Assembly: GCA_002327445.1 (NCBI GenBank)
Contig: DCWA01000032.1
Coordinates: forward strand, 72,087 to 136,086
Origin: Desulfobacteraceae bacterium UBA2174
Lineage (GTDB): Bacteria > Desulfobacterota > Desulfobacteria > Desulfobacterales > UBA2174
Direction of reading: 5' to 3'
Length of the DNA: 64,000 bases
A program made the position numbers and the translations under genes. Positions 1-8,379 of this stretch are shown one piece after another (position 1 is the stretch's first letter; every line of letters starts with the position of its first letter). Under the pieces are notes generated by a model. It was not told where the DNA came from and did no database searches. It saw only the letters and a list, made by a program, of their open reading frames with translations.

Positions 1-481
1 GGGGACGGCATTTGATGATGTTGCAGATGTAGACCTGCTCGCGGGCAAGCCCCATCGCCTGGATGATCCTGGTGAGCAATTGGCCGGCGGCGCCCACAAA
101 GGGTTCCCCCTGCTGGTCTTCGTCGAAACCGGGTCCCTCGCCGACAAAAACGAGCCTGGCCCGCGGGTCTCCCTGGCCGAACACGATGTGCCGGCGCTGT
201 CGCCAGAGCTTGCAACGGTGGCAGTCGCCCAGATCTTCCCGGATGCTTTCCAAGCTTTCGGACTGGGCAAGGGCGGGAGTCGCCGGAGGCGGTATCTCGC
301 TCGGTCGCTGGACCTCGCGTGCCGGCTTGGCGGATGCTGCCAGCGGCCGCGACCACCCTTGGAGACGCGAAAGGGTCTCGGGACTGCAATCAAACCCCTT
401 CCAGCCGCTTCCGGCCAGCCAGCGCAGGCTGCGCTGCATCTCCTCCACAAGATTGTCGAGGTTATCGGAGGCCATCGGCAT
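1..481 (-). CDS. Uracil-DNA glycosylase, family 4 (3' end cut by window)
   Basis: Removes uracil from DNA in base excision repair. The 160 visible codons start at the ATG at 481 and run off the window, so the C-terminal half is missing. After a poorly conserved leader of about 75 residues comes DCHRCKLW, the first pair of 4Fe-4S cysteines, then VFVGEGPGFDED (the family-4 GExPGxxE water-activating motif), GAAGQLL and ICNIIKCRPP, all typical of family 4/5 UDGs. The start codon overlaps the coaBC stop (TGATG), so the two are translationally coupled. Family 4 rather than family 5 is inferred from the acidic residue in motif 1. Confidence 0.88.
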   Translation of the reverse strand, partial: MPMASDNLDNLVEEMQRSLRWLAGSGWKGFDCSPETLSRLQGWSRPLAASAKPAREVQRPSEIPPPATPALAQSESLESIREDLGDCHRCKLWRQRRHIVFGQGDPRARLVFVGEGPGFDEDQQGEPFVGAAGQLLTRIIQAMGLAREQVYICNIIKCRP

Positions 482-1689
482 CACGCGCCCGGGGATAGTC
501 CGCCAATACGGTCGAGCAGCAGGTGGGCCAGGTCCCCCTTGGGCATGGACTCCAGGTCTTCGCGCCGGCCGTCCCGATAAAAAAGCGAAACGATGTTGGT
601 TTCGGCCTCGAAACCGGCGCCGGGAATGCCAATGCGGTTGGCCACGATGAGATCGAGATGCTTTTCTTTCAATTTGACGGCGGCATACTGGTCCACGTTC
701 TCGGTCTCGGCGGCAAAACCGACGAGGATCTGGCCTGGATTTTTGCGCCGCCCCAGCTCCTTCAGAATATCCGGGTTGCGGACCAGGGCCAGGGTCGCAT
801 CGGCCGCCCCCTTCTTGATCTTCTGGGGGGCCACCACCGCCGGCCGGTAGTCGGAAACCGCCGCCGTCTTGACGACGATGTCGGCTGCCGCAGCAAGGCG
901 CCAGACCGCTTCCGCCATTTCGGCCGCCGTGGTGACCCGCACCGTGGCCACATTGACGGGATCACTCAAATCGCTGGGGCCGCTGACCAGAGTAACGGCG
1001 GCGCCCCGGTGTTCCGCGGCCCGGGCAACGGCAAAGCCCATTCGCCCGGAGGAAGGGTTGCTCAGAAAACGCACGGGATCCAACGGTTCGCGGGTGGGGC
1101 CGGCGGTGACCAGAATTCGGCGGCCCCGGTAGTCCTTGGCCGCCAGCAGTGCCAGAACCCGATCGAAAATCACCGCGGGATCAGGCAGGCGTCCCGCGCC
1201 CACGGTGCCGCAGGCCAAATCCCCGCTGTCCGGGGCGAGGATGCAGTGCCCGTCGGCTTCCAGCCGGGCCAGATTGCGCGCCACGCTCGGGTGGCAAAAC
1301 ATGTGGGTGTTCATCGCCGGGCAGAGCATCACCGGGCAGGTGGCGGCGAGCAACAGCGTGCTCAGGGGATCGTCGGCGATGCCGCCGGCCAGTTTCCCGA
1401 GAATGTTGGCCGTGGCCGGAGCCACCACCACCGCATCGGATTGCTGGGCCCAGTCGATGTGCCGCATGGCCGCCTCCGGCCGCGACTCGAACATATCGAG
1501 CCACACCGGTTCACCGGAAAGGGCTTCGAAGGTGGTGGGACCGACAAAACGGGTTGCGCTGCGGGTCATCACCACCCGCACCCGGGCGCCGGCCCCGCGC
1601 ATCAGGCGCAACAACTCCACGCTCTTGTATGCCGCGATACCTCCGGTAACACCCAGAACGATGGTTTTTGCAGCCAGTGGATCGTTCAT
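481..1689 (-). CDS. coaBC: Bifunctional phosphopantothenoylcysteine decarboxylase / phosphopantothenate-cysteine ligase
   Basis: Catalyses two consecutive steps of coenzyme A synthesis: CTP-dependent coupling of cysteine to phosphopantothenate, then FMN-dependent decarboxylation. The CoaC flavoprotein domain covers about residues 5-180, with the catalytic His in RHIDW (H77), the substrate clamp PAMNTHM (124-130) and the active-site Cys in LACGTVGAGR (C160). The CoaB domain follows (about 185-395) with NPSSGRMG and the Lys-rich KIKKG loop. 402 residues is the usual length. The ATG at 1689 follows a GAGG Shine-Dalgarno. Downstream it overlaps the uracil-DNA glycosylase start by one base. Confidence 0.96.
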   Translation of the reverse strand: MNDPLAAKTIVLGVTGGIAAYKSVELLRLMRGAGARVRVVMTRSATRFVGPTTFEALSGEPVWLDMFESRPEAAMRHIDWAQQSDAVVVAPATANILGKLAGGIADDPLSTLLLAATCPVMLCPAMNTHMFCHPSVARNLARLEADGHCILAPDSGDLACGTVGAGRLPDPAVIFDRVLALLAAKDYRGRRILVTAGPTREPLDPVRFLSNPSSGRMGFAVARAAEHRGAAVTLVSGPSDLSDPVNVATVRVTTAAEMAEAVWRLAAAADIVVKTAAVSDYRPAVVAPQKIKKGAADATLALVRNPDILKELGRRKNPGQILVGFAAETENVDQYAAVKLKEKHLDLIVANRIGIPGAGFEAETNIVSLFYRDGRREDLESMPKGDLAHLLLDRIGGLSPGA

Positions 1690-1811
1690 TAAGCCTCTTT
1701 CCTACCCTCCTCTGCTTCCGGTGCCGGGACATTGCTGGGGCGATAGGGCGGTGGCGTTTCAACCCTCCGCCACGGCATGGACAACCTCGGATACGCGGGT
1801 GCGTTTGTGGC

Positions 1812-2294
1812 CTACTTGATCAGGTTGGCATCCAGGGGATGGAGGGTGGGCGCCACCCATACCTCCACGTAGGTGAAAAAGTCCCTCTCGGTGATGTTGA
1901 TCACGCACCACCGGTTTTCCTTGTAGAACATCATCAGCGAACGGATCGACTTGAAAAACCCGACGATGCGCCAGTTGTCCTTTTGCATCTGGTTCTCGAA
2001 AAATGCCACCAACGAATGGCTGTCCACGCGCCCCCGCAAGGAGAGGACCCCGGCCGCGAAGCCGCCGGTCTGCATAAAGAAGGTCTGATCCTTGATCGGT
2101 TTGAGAGACTGGGGCAGACGGATATCGCTGAAATCCGAGGCGGGTGGTCCGGAATCGGGGGTTTGTACCACGTCGGCCGGAACGGCGGGGTCGGTCTCTC
2201 CCATCGTGCTGCAACCCGAAACGACTACCAGCAGCACCCACATGACGGCAAATTTTCGCCATTGCCCCGCCGGCTTCACAGCGGTCTGGATCAT
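1812..2294 (-). CDS. Putative lipoprotein of unknown function
   Basis: 160 residues starting at the ATG at 2294, chosen because GAGGAG lies 5-6 bases upstream; a longer in-frame start exists but lacks a ribosome site. The N-terminus is a lipoprotein signal: a charged region, a hydrophobic stretch (WVLLVVVSG) and a lipobox ending SGC at about residue 27, so it is probably anchored in a membrane facing the periplasm. The mature part has a linker of about 30 residues and then a compact domain whose pattern (FFENQMQKDNW, FYKENRWCVINI) resembles small lipoprotein domains found beside cell-division genes. I cannot name the family. Its start overlaps the TPR-like gene stop (ATGA). Confidence 0.75.
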   Translation of the reverse strand: MIQTAVKPAGQWRKFAVMWVLLVVVSGCSTMGETDPAVPADVVQTPDSGPPASDFSDIRLPQSLKPIKDQTFFMQTGGFAAGVLSLRGRVDSHSLVAFFENQMQKDNWRIVGFFKSIRSLMMFYKENRWCVINITERDFFTYVEVWVAPTLHPLDANLIK

Positions 2295-2617
2295 GGTTTC
2301 TCCTCGGCTGCCGTTTCCGGATCGGCCGTGTGGCGCCGGATTCGAAGTCTCCGGCACACCCGGTCCAACCCGCTGACCCGGCCCAGCTTCAAGGTCAATT
2401 CGGCCCACAATCCGACCCGCTCCACGATGTCATAGGGATCCAGGGCCGCCAGCCGCGCTTCGGTTTCAACCAGCGCCTGGCGCAGGTCCTCCCGTTGGGG
2501 AGACTGGCGCAGCAAGTGTCGATAAATCTGAGCCGCCCGGGCCAGGTTCCCCTGCTGGGCGTAAATACCGGCCATGGTGGCCGTGAAAAACGTGCGGTCC
2601 GAATCGTTCATGCTCAT
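2291..2617 (-). CDS. Small TPR-like protein
   Basis: 108 residues, predicted soluble. Residues 8-45 (ATMAGIYAQQGNLARAAQIY) match one tetratricopeptide repeat, which usually mediates protein-protein contacts; the rest is helical and charged, ending in an Arg-rich segment. Two nearby ATGs (2617, 2611) could start it. The first overlaps the ftsB stop codon and the stop overlaps the lipoprotein start, so ftsB, this gene and the lipoprotein gene form a tightly coupled trio. A role with the division or envelope machinery is inferred from that context only. Confidence 0.7.
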   Translation of the reverse strand: MSMNDSDRTFFTATMAGIYAQQGNLARAAQIYRHLLRQSPQREDLRQALVETEARLAALDPYDIVERVGLWAELTLKLGRVSGLDRVCRRLRIRRHTADPETAAEEKP

Positions 2618-2916
2618 TGGCCCGGTTGCCCCGGCGGAGGTGCCGGAAGGCTGATGACGATTTCGTCCGGCCGCACCAGCATCTGCTGCCTGGCTACGGC
2701 TTCGATGTACGCCGGGTCGGTCTTCAACCGCTGGATCTTCCGAAACAGGACAAGGTTGTGTTGTTCCAGACGGTCGTTGTCCGCCGTCTGGCGCTGGTAG
2801 GCCGTGCGCTGCCGATGCAGCTCCGCCACCCCCTTGTCGCCGAAAACAATCACCAGCGCGAAGTGGACCAACCCCAACAAAACGGCTGCCATCAGAATTT
2901 TTTGAAACGTGCCCAC
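2614..2916 (-). CDS. ftsB: FtsB/DivIC-family septum formation initiator
   Basis: Bitopic membrane protein of the FtsQLB-type divisome complex. Starting at the GTG at 2916 (AGGA about 8 bases upstream; an upstream ATG at 3042 has no ribosome site and adds an unlikely Arg-rich leader) it has 100 residues: a short cytoplasmic tail, one transmembrane helix (LMAAVLLGLVHFALVIVFG), then a coiled coil (about 35-75) and the family's typical end, DPAYIEAVARQQMLVRPDEIVI. The stop overlaps the next start (ATGA). The unusual GTG start and the coupling to two unknown genes are the only oddities. Confidence 0.85.
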   Translation of the reverse strand: MGTFQKILMAAVLLGLVHFALVIVFGDKGVAELHRQRTAYQRQTADNDRLEQHNLVLFRKIQRLKTDPAYIEAVARQQMLVRPDEIVISLPAPPPGQPGQ

Positions 2917-3078
2917 CGCGAAATTCCTGTGTTGTCGATGGCGCCGATCATCAATGGTCCTCCGCTCATCCGGTCCTCGGGGAAAGGGGGGAAACCCATG
3001 ACGGGAAACCGATGAAACTCCATATAGATAAAAAGGAGACAAGCGTCAATCATCCCGCACAGAGTCGATTTCTTCCTC

Positions 3079-3108
3079 TTGACAAAGTTCCGTCCATTGC
3101 GGTATCAG
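3079..3108 (+). promoter_or_regulatory. Predicted sigma-70 promoter of rpsT
   Basis: TTGACA (3079-3084), 18-base spacer, TATCAG (3103-3108). The -35 is a perfect consensus and the -10 matches 4 of 6. It lies about 85 bases upstream of the rpsT GTG, in the divergent spacer between ftsB and rpsT. Confidence 0.55.
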
Positions 3109-3190
3109 AGCCATTTTAAACAAGATCCATTGCTTGCAGTTGTTCATCTTTGCTTGAAATGCCAAGACAGGGCGAAAGGAGCGTTTCACC

Positions 3191-3454
3191 GTGGCCAATC
3201 ACAAGTCTTCCATCAAACGCGCACGGCAGAGCCAGGACCGTCGGCTGCGCAACCGGATGGTCAAAACCCGCGTCAAAAATGCCGCCAAGGCGGTACGCGC
3301 CGCAGTATTCGAAAACCCGACCGACGCCCCCTTGCAGCTTCGGGCGGCGCAGTCCACCATTGCCAAGGCCGCCAAAAAAGGTGTCATCCACAAGCGCGCA
3401 GCGGCCCGCAAGATTTCCCGCCTGGCCCGCCAGGTCAACGCCGCCACCCGATAA
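3191..3454 (+). CDS. rpsT: 30S ribosomal protein S20
   Basis: Small basic protein (87 residues, about 30% Arg+Lys) that binds the 5' domain of 16S rRNA and helps early 30S assembly. The N-terminus MANHKSSIKRARQS, the Lys/Arg-rich helices and GVIHKRAAARKISRLA are typical S20. It begins with GTG, preceded by AAAGGAG at about 8 bases. It is monocistronic, with its own promoter and a hairpin after the stop, and converges with lptE. Confidence 0.97.
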   Translation: MANHKSSIKRARQSQDRRLRNRMVKTRVKNAAKAVRAAVFENPTDAPLQLRAAQSTIAKAAKKGVIHKRAAARKISRLARQVNAATR

Positions 3455-3476
3455 TCCCCCTTCGCCATGCAGGTAT

Positions 3477-3505
3477 CGATCCGGCCGGCGGCGCCGGATC
3501 GCCCT
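3477..3505 (+). terminator. Hairpin terminator after rpsT
   Basis: A 9-bp perfect stem, CGATCCGGC (3477-3485) with GCCGGATCG (3493-3501), and a 7-base loop, followed by a short CCCTTTT tract. The weak U run makes it a moderate Rho-independent candidate. It sits between convergent rpsT and lptE. Confidence 0.5.
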
Positions 3506-3522
3506 TTTCCGAGGTTCCGGGT

Positions 3523-4041
3523 TTAAAAATCGGCGGAAAGATTGTTGAGGACCTTCTGCGCCAGGCGCGTCGCCGCCTGTTCAAGCGCCAGGCGCCGTTG
3601 GCGGTCCGTGGCGATCCGATCCGCCGACATCGGGTAGGTTTCCGTGGTGGTGACGACCATCCGTCGCGGTTGGGCCCCGTCGGTCGGCGAAAAGATCACC
3701 GCTGCGGACAAAACCGCCTGGCGTTCCAGGGCAGTGACCACCGATTGGCGCGTGATCGTGTCTCCGGAAGCCTGGACGATGGCGATTCTCACCTCGGCGT
3801 CGGCCTCCGTCCGGCTGGCACTCACCTCCAGCCCTCGGCGAATGACTTCCCGGCGCAAGGCGTTGGTGACTACGGTCTCCAGGCCGGTTTCAGCGCTCCG
3901 ATTCTCCGCCACGGGAACGAAGATCCGCCGGGCCCCGCCGGGAAGCGGTTCCCCTCCGACGAACCGGTACCCGCACGATACGGATACCATGCCTATACAT
4001 ACCAGCCCGAGCAGCAGCAGCCATCTGTAACGTGCTATCAT
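3523..4041 (-). CDS. lptE: LPS-assembly lipoprotein LptE
   Basis: Outer-membrane lipoprotein that plugs and partners LptD in exporting lipopolysaccharide to the cell surface. 172 residues with a lipoprotein signal (WLLLLGLVCIGMVSVSC, lipobox SVSC near residue 23) followed directly by GYRFVG, the hallmark LptE/RlpB start. The mature part shows the family's VTNALRREVIRRG and RMVVTTTETYP segments and the C-terminal LALEQAATRLAQKVLNNL helix. It lies 11 bases after leuS in the same operon. The usual deltaproteobacterial neighbour holA is not here. Confidence 0.88.
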   Translation of the reverse strand: MIARYRWLLLLGLVCIGMVSVSCGYRFVGGEPLPGGARRIFVPVAENRSAETGLETVVTNALRREVIRRGLEVSASRTEADAEVRIAIVQASGDTITRQSVVTALERQAVLSAAVIFSPTDGAQPRRMVVTTTETYPMSADRIATDRQRRLALEQAATRLAQKVLNNLSADF

Positions 4042-4052
4042 CCTGCCTCCGC

Positions 4053-6635
4053 TTACACCACGAGATTGACCAGCTTGTCCGGAACCACGATCGTCTTGCG
4101 AACGGGCCTGTCACCGACAAGGGCGGCCACCTTGGCGTCGGCCAGCGCATGCTGCCGCAGGGTCGCTTCGTCCGTGCCGGCCGGAGCTTCAAAACTCCCG
4201 CGCAGCTTGCCGTTGACCTGCACCACCACCCTTACCGTATCCACGACAAGTGCATCGGCCCGCCACCGTGGCCAGGAGGCTTCAAGTATGCTGCCCTCCC
4301 TGCCCAGCGTGTGCCACAGTTCCTCGGTGATGTGGGGCACCATGGGCGACAGCAGGACCACCGCCGCTTCCACCGCCGCGCGCACCACGGCGTCGGTTCG
4401 GGGGTCGGTCTCGCCCTCGGCGGGTACGCCTCCCAACAGATTCACCAGTTCCATCACCGCGCTGATGGCCGTGTTGAAGTGAAACCGATTCTCGATGTCG
4501 TGAGTGACCCGCTGGATGGTCTGATGAGTCTTCTGGAACAGCGCCCGCAATGGTTCGCCGAGGTCGTCCAGCGGTCCGTCATAGGCGGCCACCTGACGGA
4601 TGCGATCCCGCCAGGCGTACACGAGGCGCCAGACCCGATTCAGAAACCGGTGAGCCCCTTCCACCCCCTGGGCGCTCCACTCCAGATCGCGTTCCGGGGG
4701 CGCGGCAAAGAGGCAGAACAATCGCGTGGTGTCCGCGCCGTAATGATCGAGGAGCAGGTTGGGGTCCACGACGTTTTTCTTCGACTTGGACATCTTCTCC
4801 ACCCGGCCGACCTCGGATGCCTGGCCGCAACGCCGGCAGCGCCCCTCGGCGTCGATTTCCTCGGGAAACAGAAATCCGTGCTGGGGGCACCGATGGGTCT
4901 CCTTGCACACCATGCCCTGGGTCAGGAGGCGGGTGAAGGGTTCCTTGTATTCCACGAGTCCGAAGTGCTTCAGGATCCGGGTGAAGTAGCGCGAATAGAG
5001 CAGATGCAGGATGGCGTGCTCCACTCCGCCGATATACTGGTCCACCGGCATCCAGTAGGCCACGGCCGCCGGGTCGAACATCCCCTTCTCGTAACGCGGG
5101 CTGCAGTATCGCTCGAAGTACCAGGAAGACTCCACGAAGGTGTCCATGGTGTCGGTATCCCGGCGGGCCGGCTCGCCGCAGACCGGGCAGGTGATGCGCA
5201 CGAAGCGGTTCAGCTCACCGAGGGGGCTCCGTCCGCCTTCCAGCAGGTCGGCATCCTCGGGCAGCACCACCGGCAGTTGCTCCTCTGGCACCGGCACGAT
5301 CCCGCAGCGGGGGCAGTGGATCATGGGAATCGGTGCGCCCCAGTAGCGCTGGCGGGAAATGCCCCAGTCGCGCAGGCGGTAGCTCACCGTGTGGCGCGCC
5401 AGCCCCTTCCGGGCCAAGTCGGCGACGATGGTCTGCTTGACCGTTTCGTTGGGCAGACCGTCGTAATCGCCGCTGTTGATCATTTTCCCGGGGCCGGCGT
5501 AAGCCTCGACGAGACGATCCCCTTCCAAAACTTCCGCATCGGGCTGGACCACCACCACCACGGGCAGATCGTACTTGCGCGCGAAATCCAGATCGCGCTG
5601 ATCGTGAGCCGGCACGGACATCACCGCGCCGGTGCCGTATTCCATAAGGGCGAAATTGGCCGTGAAGATCGGCATGCGCCGTCCATTGGCCGGGTTGATG
5701 CAGTAGCGGCCGAGGAAAACCCCTTCCTTCTCGTAGGTTTCCAATGCCCGGGCGCTGCGTTCCTGAAGGGCGATGCGTTCCACGAACGCCGCCACCGCCT
5801 CGGCCTGGCTGGTTCCTGCCGAAAGCGCCGCCACCAGCGGATGCTCGGGGGCCAGGCACATGAAGGTGGCGCCGAAGAGAGTGTCAGGGCGGGTGGTAAA
5901 AACCGTGATGGTCTCCGGGGCGTCGGTCACGGCAAACTGGATTTCAGCCCCCTCGCTGCGGCCAATCCAGTTCTTTTGCATCGTCAGGACCTTCTCCGGC
6001 CATCCCGGCAGCTGGTCGCAATGCAGCAGCAGGTCTTCCGCCTCGTCGGTGATGCGCAAAAACCACTGGGCGAGCTTCTTCTGGCGCACCGGCCGGCCGC
6101 AGCGCCAGCACATCCCCGCCTCCACCTGCTCATTGGCCAGCACCGTAATGCAGGTGTCGCACCAGTTGACGTAGGACTCCTTGCGATAGGCCATGCCGCG
6201 TTTGTACATCTGGATGAACAGCCACTGCTCCCAGCGGTAGTATTCCGGCCGGCAGGTGGCCAGCTCCCGGTCCCAGTCGTAGGAAAAGCCGAGCCGCCGG
6301 AGCTGGGCGCGCATGTTGGCAATGTTCTCGTAGGTCCAGCGCGCCGGGTGGGTGTTGTTGGCGATGGCGGCGTTTTCCGCCGGCATGCCGAAGGCGTCCC
6401 ACCCCATTGGGTGCAGCACATTGAAGCCGGCCATGCGCTTGTAGCGCGCCACCACATCGCCGATGGTGTAGTTGCGCACGTGGCCCATATGGATCTTCCC
6501 CGAAGGATAGGGAAACATTTCCAGCAAATAGTACTTGGGTCGACGGGTATCGATGTCGACCCTGAAAAGCCCCTGCGCCTGCCAGTGTCGCTGCCATTTG
6601 GCTTCGATGTCTTGCGGACTGTAGCGTTCTTCCAT
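4053..6635 (-). CDS. leuS: Leucyl-tRNA synthetase
   Basis: Class I synthetase charging tRNA-Leu, with post-transfer editing. The ATG at 6635 gives 860 residues, starting MEERYSPQDIEAKWQRHW after GGAGGAAT; a longer in-frame ATG at 6776 adds 47 unconserved residues. PYPSGKIHMGHVRNY carries the HIGH motif (49-52), TTRPDTLFGATF marks the CP1 editing domain, and KMSKSKKNVVDP (about 615) is the KMSKS loop. A zinc-type CPRCG and a CRRCG pair are present. The C-terminal anticodon and VNGKLRG domains are complete. lptE follows 11 bases later. Confidence 0.98.
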   Translation of the reverse strand: MEERYSPQDIEAKWQRHWQAQGLFRVDIDTRRPKYYLLEMFPYPSGKIHMGHVRNYTIGDVVARYKRMAGFNVLHPMGWDAFGMPAENAAIANNTHPARWTYENIANMRAQLRRLGFSYDWDRELATCRPEYYRWEQWLFIQMYKRGMAYRKESYVNWCDTCITVLANEQVEAGMCWRCGRPVRQKKLAQWFLRITDEAEDLLLHCDQLPGWPEKVLTMQKNWIGRSEGAEIQFAVTDAPETITVFTTRPDTLFGATFMCLAPEHPLVAALSAGTSQAEAVAAFVERIALQERSARALETYEKEGVFLGRYCINPANGRRMPIFTANFALMEYGTGAVMSVPAHDQRDLDFARKYDLPVVVVVQPDAEVLEGDRLVEAYAGPGKMINSGDYDGLPNETVKQTIVADLARKGLARHTVSYRLRDWGISRQRYWGAPIPMIHCPRCGIVPVPEEQLPVVLPEDADLLEGGRSPLGELNRFVRITCPVCGEPARRDTDTMDTFVESSWYFERYCSPRYEKGMFDPAAVAYWMPVDQYIGGVEHAILHLLYSRYFTRILKHFGLVEYKEPFTRLLTQGMVCKETHRCPQHGFLFPEEIDAEGRCRRCGQASEVGRVEKMSKSKKNVVDPNLLLDHYGADTTRLFCLFAAPPERDLEWSAQGVEGAHRFLNRVWRLVYAWRDRIRQVAAYDGPLDDLGEPLRALFQKTHQTIQRVTHDIENRFHFNTAISAVMELVNLLGGVPAEGETDPRTDAVVRAAVEAAVVLLSPMVPHITEELWHTLGREGSILEASWPRWRADALVVDTVRVVVQVNGKLRGSFEAPAGTDEATLRQHALADAKVAALVGDRPVRKTIVVPDKLVNLVV

Positions 6636-6813
6636 TCCCTGGGATTCCTCCCTCCGGTTTGCCGCCGCAGGCCGATGCCCGCCGCGGTCCGGAGATCCGA
6701 AAAAACCGAACAAAACCGCCGGCGCCCGGCGCTCCGGCATCGGCCCCTCAATGCCACAATGGCCATGAAATGGCAAGGGTCGCCCCTGTTGCGGGAAGGC
6801 AGCGACAAAGGGT

Positions 6814-6843
6814 TTGACTTGCGCGCGCCAATCCCATTATGCT
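6814..6843 (+). promoter_or_regulatory. Predicted sigma-70 promoter of rng
   Basis: TTGACT (6814-6819), 18-base spacer, TATGCT (6838-6843), in the 245-base divergent spacer between leuS and rng and about 37 bases before the rng ATG. Matches are 5/6 and 4/6. Confidence 0.5.
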
Positions 6844-6880
6844 CCCGGGCAACCGGTGAAACTTCTTTAAGGAAAAAACG

Positions 6881-8359
6881 ATGAGCAGCAAGATCCTGAT
6901 CAACGCCGTCGATACGGAAGAATGCCGTATCGCCAAGGTCACCGACAGCAAGCTCGAAGAATTCCACATCGAAAGCGCCACCCGTGAAATCACCCACGGC
7001 AACATTTACAAGGCGGTCATCGTCCGCATCGAGCCGAGCCTCCAGGCCGTCTTCGTCGATTACGGCGCCGAGCGGCACGGCTTCCTGCAGATGCAGGAGA
7101 TTCATCCCGATTATTATCAGCCCCACCGCGAAGGCGACCATGCCATCGGTCACCTGGTACGCAAGGGCCAGGAAATCATGGTTCAGGTGGAAAAGGACCC
7201 CATCAACAAGAAGGGCGCCATGCTTACCACCTACATCAGCCTGGCGGGGCGATTCGCCGTCTTGATGCCCGGCAGCGACAGCCGCGGCATTTCGCGCAAG
7301 ATCGAATCCGAGGAGGAGCGTGCCCGGCTCAAGGAGATCATCACGGGCATCAAGCTGCCGGACGATTTCGGCGTCATCGTGCGAACGGCCGGCGAGGGAT
7401 GCACCAAGACCCTGCTCACCAAGGACATCAACACCCTGCTGAGACTGTGGCGCAGCATCAAGGACATGGTGATGAAGGTGCCCACGCCCTCCCTGCTTTA
7501 CAAGGAGCGAAACCTGGTGCTCCGTTCACTGCGCGACTACTTCACCCCGGACGTGGACGAGGTGATGATCGACGATTCGGCCGTCTATGAGGAAGCGCGG
7601 GAGTTCATGCAGGTCATCTCTCCCAAGCAGACCCAGAGCGTCAAGCTCTACAAAGGCGCCAAGCCGCTGTTCACCAAATTCCAGCTCGAGGAGCAGATCG
7701 CCTCGGTATTTGAAAGCCGTGTCCTGTTGAAATCCGGCGGGTCCATCGTCATCGACCAGACCGAAGCCCTGGTGGCCATCGACGTCAACTCGGGCAAGGC
7801 CACCCAACTGCGATCCATCGAGGAGACCGCCCTTCAGACCAACCTGGAGGCTGCCGAGGAGATCGCCCGCCAGTTGCGCCTGAGGGACCTGGGCGGATTG
7901 ATCGTCCTGGATTTCATCGACATGCGCGAATCCAAGCACCGCAATGAGGTGGAGCGCGCCCTGAAGGAACACCTCAAGATCGACAAGGCCCGCACCCAGG
8001 TGGGGCGCATCTCGAAATTCGGGCTGATGGAAATGAGCCGGCAGCGCCTGCGGCCGTCCATCGTCTTCGGCGGATATTGCACCTGCCCGCACTGCGGCGG
8101 CCGAGGGATAACCCCCACGGTGGAGACGCTTGCCGTCGCTTTTTTGCGCCAGTTGAGCCTGAAGACCCTCAAGGAGGACATCGCCTCGGCCCGCTGCCAG
8201 GTGCCCGCGCCGGTGGCCCATTACCTGCTGAACCGCAAACGCCGTGAACTCATCGATCTGGAGCAGCGGCGCGACATCAGCATCAGCATCGAAGGGGTGG
8301 CCCAGATGGTGCCGGGCCAGAGCGAGATCCATCTGGAAACGCGTCCGGCGCCGGCCTGA
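6881..8359 (+). CDS. rng: Ribonuclease G/E family endoribonuclease
   Basis: Single-strand-specific endoribonuclease acting in 5' end maturation of 16S rRNA and mRNA turnover. 492 residues, RNase G length, with no long C-terminal degradosome scaffold. The N-terminal S1-like domain (about 38-125) contains HGNIYKAVIVRIEPSLQAVFVDYG. The catalytic DNase-I-like domain holds Asp301 (VAIDVNSG) and Asp344/347 (LDFIDM), the Mg2+ ligands. The zinc link is CPHCGG (C402, C405). AAGGAAAAA precedes the ATG. The LysM-type gene 20 bases downstream is probably co-transcribed. Confidence 0.95.
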   Translation: MSSKILINAVDTEECRIAKVTDSKLEEFHIESATREITHGNIYKAVIVRIEPSLQAVFVDYGAERHGFLQMQEIHPDYYQPHREGDHAIGHLVRKGQEIMVQVEKDPINKKGAMLTTYISLAGRFAVLMPGSDSRGISRKIESEEERARLKEIITGIKLPDDFGVIVRTAGEGCTKTLLTKDINTLLRLWRSIKDMVMKVPTPSLLYKERNLVLRSLRDYFTPDVDEVMIDDSAVYEEAREFMQVISPKQTQSVKLYKGAKPLFTKFQLEEQIASVFESRVLLKSGGSIVIDQTEALVAIDVNSGKATQLRSIEETALQTNLEAAEEIARQLRLRDLGGLIVLDFIDMRESKHRNEVERALKEHLKIDKARTQVGRISKFGLMEMSRQRLRPSIVFGGYCTCPHCGGRGITPTVETLAVAFLRQLSLKTLKEDIASARCQVPAPVAHYLLNRKRRELIDLEQRRDISISIEGVAQMVPGQSEIHLETRPAPA

Positions 8360-8379
8360 CGGCAAACGGTGAAAGCCCC

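Noticed and set aside
4032..6884. 950-codon plus-strand frame antisense to leuS
   Set aside because: It mirrors the GC-rich third positions of leuS, is His/Pro/Gly-rich with no family resemblance, and leuS has every expected motif.
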